Assembly: GCA_937901455.1 (NCBI GenBank)
Contig: CALDIA010000173.1
Coordinates: 1-14,742 of the forward strand
Origin: an uncultured Bacteroidales bacterium
GTDB lineage: Bacteria > Bacteroidota > Bacteroidia > Bacteroidales > WCHB1-69
Length of the DNA: 14,742 nt
Reading direction: 5' to 3'
Part shown: piece by piece, positions 13,790 to 14,742 of the stretch
Position numbering within the stretch: position 1 is the first letter of the stretch
Layout: every line of letters begins with the position of its first letter
Notes under the pieces: model-generated
What the model was told of the DNA's origin: nothing
Seen by the model: the letters and a program-made list of their open reading frames with translations, nothing else
The model's database searches: none
Made by a program: the position numbers and the translations under genes

Positions 13790-14347
13790 TTAAAAGGTTA
13801 AATGCTCTGAAATATTTTTTTTGATTTTTTCTACAGCGAAGTGATAGGAAGCTTTCAGGGCACTTTCGGAGGTGCCAAAGATTTCCGACATTTCGGAGTA
13901 TGGCATTTCCTCGTAGTACCGCATGGTGAATACGGCCCGCTGCTTGGGAGGAAGTTGGATGATAGACTCCTGAAGCAGGCTCTCAATTTCTGATGGCGAG
14001 ATGAAATTGGTCTCAGCCTGTGTCACCACCATGAAGTCCGTGTAGTTGTCATCGGTGAGGTTCAGCAGTTTCTTCTTTTTCTCAATGAAAGTCAGAGACT
14101 CGTTGGTACAGATGCGCGCAATCCACGTCTTGAGAGCCGATTCGCCTCTGAAGTTGTCCAGATTGCGCCAGATTTTAAGACATACGTTCTGTGTGACATC
14201 GTTGGCGTCTTCATGGCCGATGACAATGCGCCGTGCGTTGTAATAGATAAAGCGCTGGTACTTGTTCAATAGTAGTTTAAAAGCCTGCTCCTTGGTTTTG
14301 CTATTTGAGAACAGTTGCAGGATATATTCATCGGAGATTTCAGCCAT
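13790..14347 (-). CDS. ECF-type RNA polymerase sigma factor
   Basis: A 185-residue sigma-70 family protein of the ECF class, with regions 2 and 4 only. Region 2 spans about 20-95: YQRFIYYNARRI, then EDANDVTQNVCLKIWRNLDNF, which contacts the core enzyme and -10 DNA, then KTWIARICTNESL. Region 4 spans about 125-178: LPPKQRAVFTMRYYEEMPYSEMSEIFGTSESALKASYHFAVEKI, a helix-turn-helix for the -35 element. The start ATG (14347-14345) is six bases after the TAA of the transketolase gene, so it could be transcribed from that gene's promoter. No separate promoter can be seen in the six-base gap. The two genes after it suggest an envelope signal controls it. Confidence 0.93.
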   Translation of the reverse strand: MAEISDEYILQLFSNSKTKEQAFKLLLNKYQRFIYYNARRIVIGHEDANDVTQNVCLKIWRNLDNFRGESALKTWIARICTNESLTFIEKKKKLLNLTDDNYTDFMVVTQAETNFISPSEIESLLQESIIQLPPKQRAVFTMRYYEEMPYSEMSEIFGTSESALKASYHFAVEKIKKNISEHLTF

Positions 14348-14353
14348 GGTCTT

Positions 14354-14742
14354 TTATTTGCGAACAATAACTCTTTTACATGCTTCGGTGATGTGTTCCT
14401 CGTCGAGATGGTAGTGTGTCATTAGTTCATCGGGAGTGCCGCTCTCACCGAAACGGTCGTTAACGGCCACCATCTCCACGGGCGTTGGCAGTTTGCGACT
14501 GAGCAACTGACAGATAGAGTCGCCAAGGCCACCGTTCATCAGATGCTCTTCGGCTACTACGCAGCAGCGGGTCTTCCGTACACTCTCCAAAACAGCCTCC
14601 TCATCCATAGGCTTGATGGTGGCAATATCAATAACTTCGGCTGAAAAGCCCTGCTCTTGCAGAATATAGGCAGATTGCAGGGTACACCATGTTGCCCGGC
14701 AGCGGGGTGATCGTATACGTTCCGGGGATGCCTTCCTCCTGA
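14354..14742 (-). CDS. Transketolase C-terminal part (partial, frame disturbed near the edge)
   Basis: Only the 3' end of the gene is here. Continuous in-frame coding from about 14680 to the TAA at 14356-14354 gives the transketolase C-terminal domain: LQSAYILQEQGFSAEVIDIA, TIKPMDEEAVLESV, VVAEEHLMNGGLGDS and VNDRFGESGTPDEL. This fits the C-terminal half of a split transketolase or a DXS-like family member, which uses thiamine diphosphate in the pentose phosphate pathway. Upstream of about 14681 this frame no longer looks like the family (it becomes Arg/Cys-rich), while the next frame reads TYTIT, then GNMVYPA, as the family would. So one or more frame changes lie near 14680-14715. They could be a sequence error or real damage. 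No stop codon is met in the open frame. Confidence 0.8.
   Translation of the reverse strand, partial: RRKASPERIRSPRCRATWCTLQSAYILQEQGFSAEVIDIATIKPMDEEAVLESVRKTRCCVVAEEHLMNGGLGDSICQLLSRKLPTPVEMVAVNDRFGESGTPDELMTHYHLDEEHITEACKRVIVRK

Noticed and set aside
1..14742. CRISPR arrays, insertion sequences, integrases or phage genes
   Set aside because: Scanning both strands shows no spaced direct repeats, transposase or integrase motifs, or target duplications; all space is filled by housekeeping-type genes.

Overview
The window reads as chromosomal housekeeping DNA from a member of the Bacteroidetes, most likely Bacteroidales. Three things support this: Bacteroidetes-only families (DUF4270, DUF4295), Bacteroidetes-type S10, S7 and L33, and six promoters with the TANNTTTG -7 box used in this phylum. 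I cannot place the family. The EF-G and Obg sequences differ noticeably from the Bacteroides and Prevotella versions I remember, so a less-studied lineage is possible. Every protein gene is on the minus strand; the only plus-strand gene is one tRNA. I see no mobile element, CRISPR array, integrase or phage gene, and no gene-free stretch longer than about 300 bases.

Read in the direction of transcription (right to left): (1) At 14742-14354 is the 3' end of a transketolase C-terminal-part gene whose reading frame looks disturbed near the window edge. Six bases later begins an ECF sigma factor (14347-13790), followed by a small single-membrane-pass protein (13751-13440), a Spy/CpxP-like periplasmic protein (13427-12906) and a strong terminator. 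(2) At 12765-9181 is the str operon, rpsL-rpsG-fusA-rpsJ, with a promoter and a 5' leader made of three consecutive inverted repeats. A hairpin/terminator directly follows rpsJ, and the usual next gene, rplC, is absent. (3) Next come obgE (9170-8157), then rpmG and a DUF4295 gene with their own promoter and terminator. (4) A second promoter drives a beta-propeller lipoprotein followed by uvrC. (5) A tRNA-Leu(GAG) gene with promoter and terminator lies on the plus strand at 4470-4553. (6) Divergent from the tRNA is a cluster of a catalytically degenerate, N-terminal-only GT5 glycogen-synthase-like protein, a DUF4270 lipoprotein, glmS and the start of hflX, running off the left edge.

Functionally the window combines translation (S12, S7, EF-G, S10, L33, Obg, HflX, tRNA-Leu), DNA repair (UvrC), amino-sugar supply for the cell envelope (GlmS), and envelope sensing or surface proteins (sigma factor trio, two lipoproteins). 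The most interesting item is the sigma factor / mini-anti-sigma candidate / Spy-like trio. Its architecture parallels the CnrH-CnrY-CnrX metal-sensing system of Cupriavidus, although no metal link is shown here. Next in interest are the GT5-like protein that has lost its substrate-binding motifs, and the break between rpsJ and the rest of the S10 operon.
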